Part shown: piece by piece, positions 63,200-64,000 of the stretch
How the letters are laid out: the number at the start of each line of letters is the position of its first letter
How positions within the stretch are numbered: position 1 is the first letter of the stretch
NCBI GenBank assembly: GCA_022113835.1
Contig: JAILWY010000010.1
Location: forward strand, 11,290,501 to 11,354,500
Source: Atopsyche davidsoni
Taxonomy: Eukaryota; Arthropoda; Insecta; Trichoptera; Hydrobiosidae
Length of the DNA: 64,000 nt
Direction: 5' to 3'
Made by a program: the position numbers and the translations under genes
The notes under the pieces: model-generated
Seen by the model: the letters and a program-made list of their open reading frames with translations, nothing else
Database searches by the model: none
Told to the model about the DNA's origin: nothing

Positions 63200-64000
63200 T
63201 TAAAACTTAAAACAATCGAAATTTTAACCGGTATGTATTTTACGTATTTTTAACTTTTTTAACATCTTAAGCCGTGGCCTCAGAATCATTGTAACTTTAG
63301 ATTGTCTTGAATATGAAACAAATCAATGAATTTGCGATCAACAAATTTATCAAACTGAAGAATGAGAGCATACTTGATAAATATTTATTGATTTTATTGA
63401 CCTTAATGCATGGTCATGCACATTTGCATCATTACTTTGGAATATTTTTACTTCGACACGAGCGAAGGAATGTTATTATTGATACAAACCAACGCGACTT
63501 GCGATATTTTTTGAAGATTGCAAAATAATATGTTGTTTTGTAGGATTACAATTATACAGTAAGGAAACGCTATGTTGTCAAGCAAAAAAATTAATGATTG
63601 TAATATTATCTACCAACTGAAGTACCGCTGTACGTTATAACGTAATAATTTTCTACAAATTGCCGATGATTCGTGTAGTTTTTTCGCATAGCAATAAGCG
63701 TACATGTTTATTGTAATTTTTATTTAGGATTATAAAAATTCTCAACTTTCACATACGATCCATACGTCTACATAATATATAGATATAATTTATTTTTTTC
63801 CCAATTGTAAAAACGAATAAATATTACAGCAGTTCTTGTGTGAAGTTAACTTGTTTAAAAGTTTTTTCAAGAGCGCATGTGATGGAGGGAGGCTGAGTGA
63901 ATCGCAAGTCTACGTTCTCTGGAGACTGGCGAAGTTCAGTATCGACCGCTGACATTATGCACATAGTGCAATATCGCAGCCGTCCGAAGTGCAGTTTACT

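Overview
This window is AT-rich animal nuclear DNA, most likely from an insect and probably a moth or butterfly. It has long AT introns, (TA)n microsatellites, small inverted-repeat transposons and scattered GC-rich patches. The order-level guess is inference. The insect call rests on the one multi-exon gene, whose protein matches my recollection of the Drosophila MESK2 / NDRG3-type family closely.

Layout. Positions 1-30,698 hold no coding exon I can defend. They contain AT-rich spacer, GC-rich patches (about 4.0-4.5, 12.1-12.4, 19.1, 25.0-25.25 kb), (TA)n tracts, two small inverted-repeat transposons (12.0 and 13.7 kb), and a nearly perfect 35-bp hairpin at 17.41-17.49 kb that looks like a microRNA precursor on the minus strand. 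Some of this may be 5' UTR intron or regulatory DNA of the next gene, because that gene's first coding exon is preceded by a splice acceptor.

Positions 30,703-49,614 (+) carry a complete NDRG/MESK2-like coding sequence in seven GT-AG exons, 1,167 nt and 388 residues. It has an alpha/beta-hydrolase fold with glycine where the nucleophile serine would be. A further exon at 46,056-46,155 would replace the C-terminus and give a 341-residue isoform. The large introns hold GC-rich modules, a higher-order TA repeat, a transposon end, and a 55-codon coding-like relic at 43.5 kb that lacks a start codon.

Positions 49,615-55,130 are the 3' UTR and downstream spacer, with a stem-loop just after the stop codon. 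At 55,687-55,783 (+) lies the first coding exon of a second gene, encoding a signal peptide; the rest of that gene is not recognisable here and presumably lies beyond a long intron. That intron or spacer holds a decayed and a better-preserved copy of a hammerhead-ribozyme-like retroelement end (56.2 and 57.2 kb), regulatory-looking GC patches, a (TA)n tract and another inverted-repeat transposon (63.05-63.2 kb).

No tRNA, rRNA or CRISPR feature was seen. All family assignments come from reading the sequence by eye and no database was searched.
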